From Spongiactinospora rosea (lineage in GTDB: Bacteria > Actinomycetota > Actinomycetes > Streptosporangiales > Streptosporangiaceae), in contig NZ_QMEY01000004.1 of assembly GCF_003315795.1 (NCBI RefSeq), positions 474,247 through 538,246 of the forward strand: a DNA stretch of 64,000 nt, written 5' to 3'. Every line of letters begins with the position of its first letter. The first letter of the stretch is position 1. Positions 63,783 to 64,000 of this stretch are shown here, one piece after another. The position numbers and the translations under genes were made by a program. The notes under the pieces are model-generated. The model was not told the origin of the DNA. It searched no databases and saw only the letters and a list, made by a program, of their open reading frames with translations.

Positions 63783-64000
63783 TCAGCGGAGGTCTCGTGG
63801 ATCGATGTCGAGGAGGTCCAGGAGATCGAGTTGGAGATCGGTGGGGTGCGGGATGATCGGGGGTGATTGGCCGGTGCCCGGGATCAGCCGGATACCGGCC
63901 AGCGCGTCGAGGATGAGCTTGCCGGTGGGCACGGCGGGCCGTCCGGCGTACAAGCCGTCCATCTTGGCCTGGCCGCGAGCCGCCAGGGCGTGGCGGACCT
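63783..64000 (-). CDS. 3' end of a transposase gene (window edge)
   Basis: Seventy-one C-terminal residues are visible before the right edge. They read RHALAARGQAKMDGLYAGRP, then LIPGTGQSPPIIPHPTDLQL and DLLDLLDIDPRDLR. This tail, with its IPxPTxLQ and LLDLLDIDP blocks, is the end I know from IS1634-like actinobacterial transposases. The rest of the gene and the element ends lie outside the window; the left end of the element, if present, should be within the preceding 60 bp. Confidence 0.7.
   Translation of the reverse strand, partial: VRHALAARGQAKMDGLYAGRPAVPTGKLILDALAGIRLIPGTGQSPPIIPHPTDLQLDLLDLLDIDPRDLR

Overview
The window is very GC-rich, has dense GC-biased codon use and many GTG/TTG starts, and carries families typical of filamentous actinomycetes: DUF4192, DUF1707, DUF3616, a PknB-type kinase, GuaB1, LigB, a tuberculostearate-type locus and a two-subunit amine oxidase. 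It looks like chromosomal DNA of an actinobacterium, most plausibly a member of the Streptosporangiales. The genus cannot be fixed from the sequence alone.

Layout. 1-5.1 kb: a methyl-branched fatty-acid locus (CFA-type methyltransferase cut by the left edge, plus its FAD partner), a membrane Ser/Thr kinase and an alpha-methylacyl-CoA racemase. 5.1-14 kb: a small XRE regulator/membrane protein operon with a clear operator, a GyrI-like protein, guaB1, a stress protein, ATP-dependent DNA ligase, DUF1707/DUF4870, DUF4192 and EI24 proteins. 14-20.8 kb: a gene-poor, repeat-rich accessory stretch with 100-bp direct repeats, maf, gene remnants, a complete IS982-type element with 20-bp terminal repeats, a pentapeptide-repeat membrane protein, a secreted ricin-type lectin, a broken HTH gene, a MITE-like inverted-repeat unit and several repeated 20-mers. 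20.8-39.3 kb: a flavin monooxygenase/TetR divergon with two operators, a large HEAT-like protein, LysR, a full DnaE-type replicative polymerase, FtsH, DUF3616, Pth2, two MFS carriers and a GlxA-type regulator.

39.4-51.7 kb is a secreted-protease neighbourhood: two large tandem subtilases that share a perfectly identical 195-bp tract, a TrmB/LuxR-type regulator, tRNA-Ala(GGC), a methanethiol-oxidase/SBP56 gene with a membrane partner, and a lipoprotein serpin. 51.8-61.5 kb holds short operons: YndJ/DUF1990; a copper-amine-oxidase-like protein split over two genes, with copper ligands kept but cofactor and base residues altered; an alpha/beta hydrolase; a leaderless WYL regulator followed by an aminoglycoside-phosphotransferase-like kinase, a double-VOC protein and a polytopic membrane protein; and an SMP-30 protein. 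The right end has an alanyl-tRNA-editing protein in an operon with a CynX-type MFS carrier, then the 3' end of another transposase.

The points most worth following up are the split and apparently non-canonical amine oxidase, the twin subtilases with a nearby serpin, the fatty-acid methylation locus beside a racemase, and the mobile-element debris at 14-20.8 kb. All coordinates and motifs were read by eye. Family names rest on recognised motifs and have not been searched against a database.
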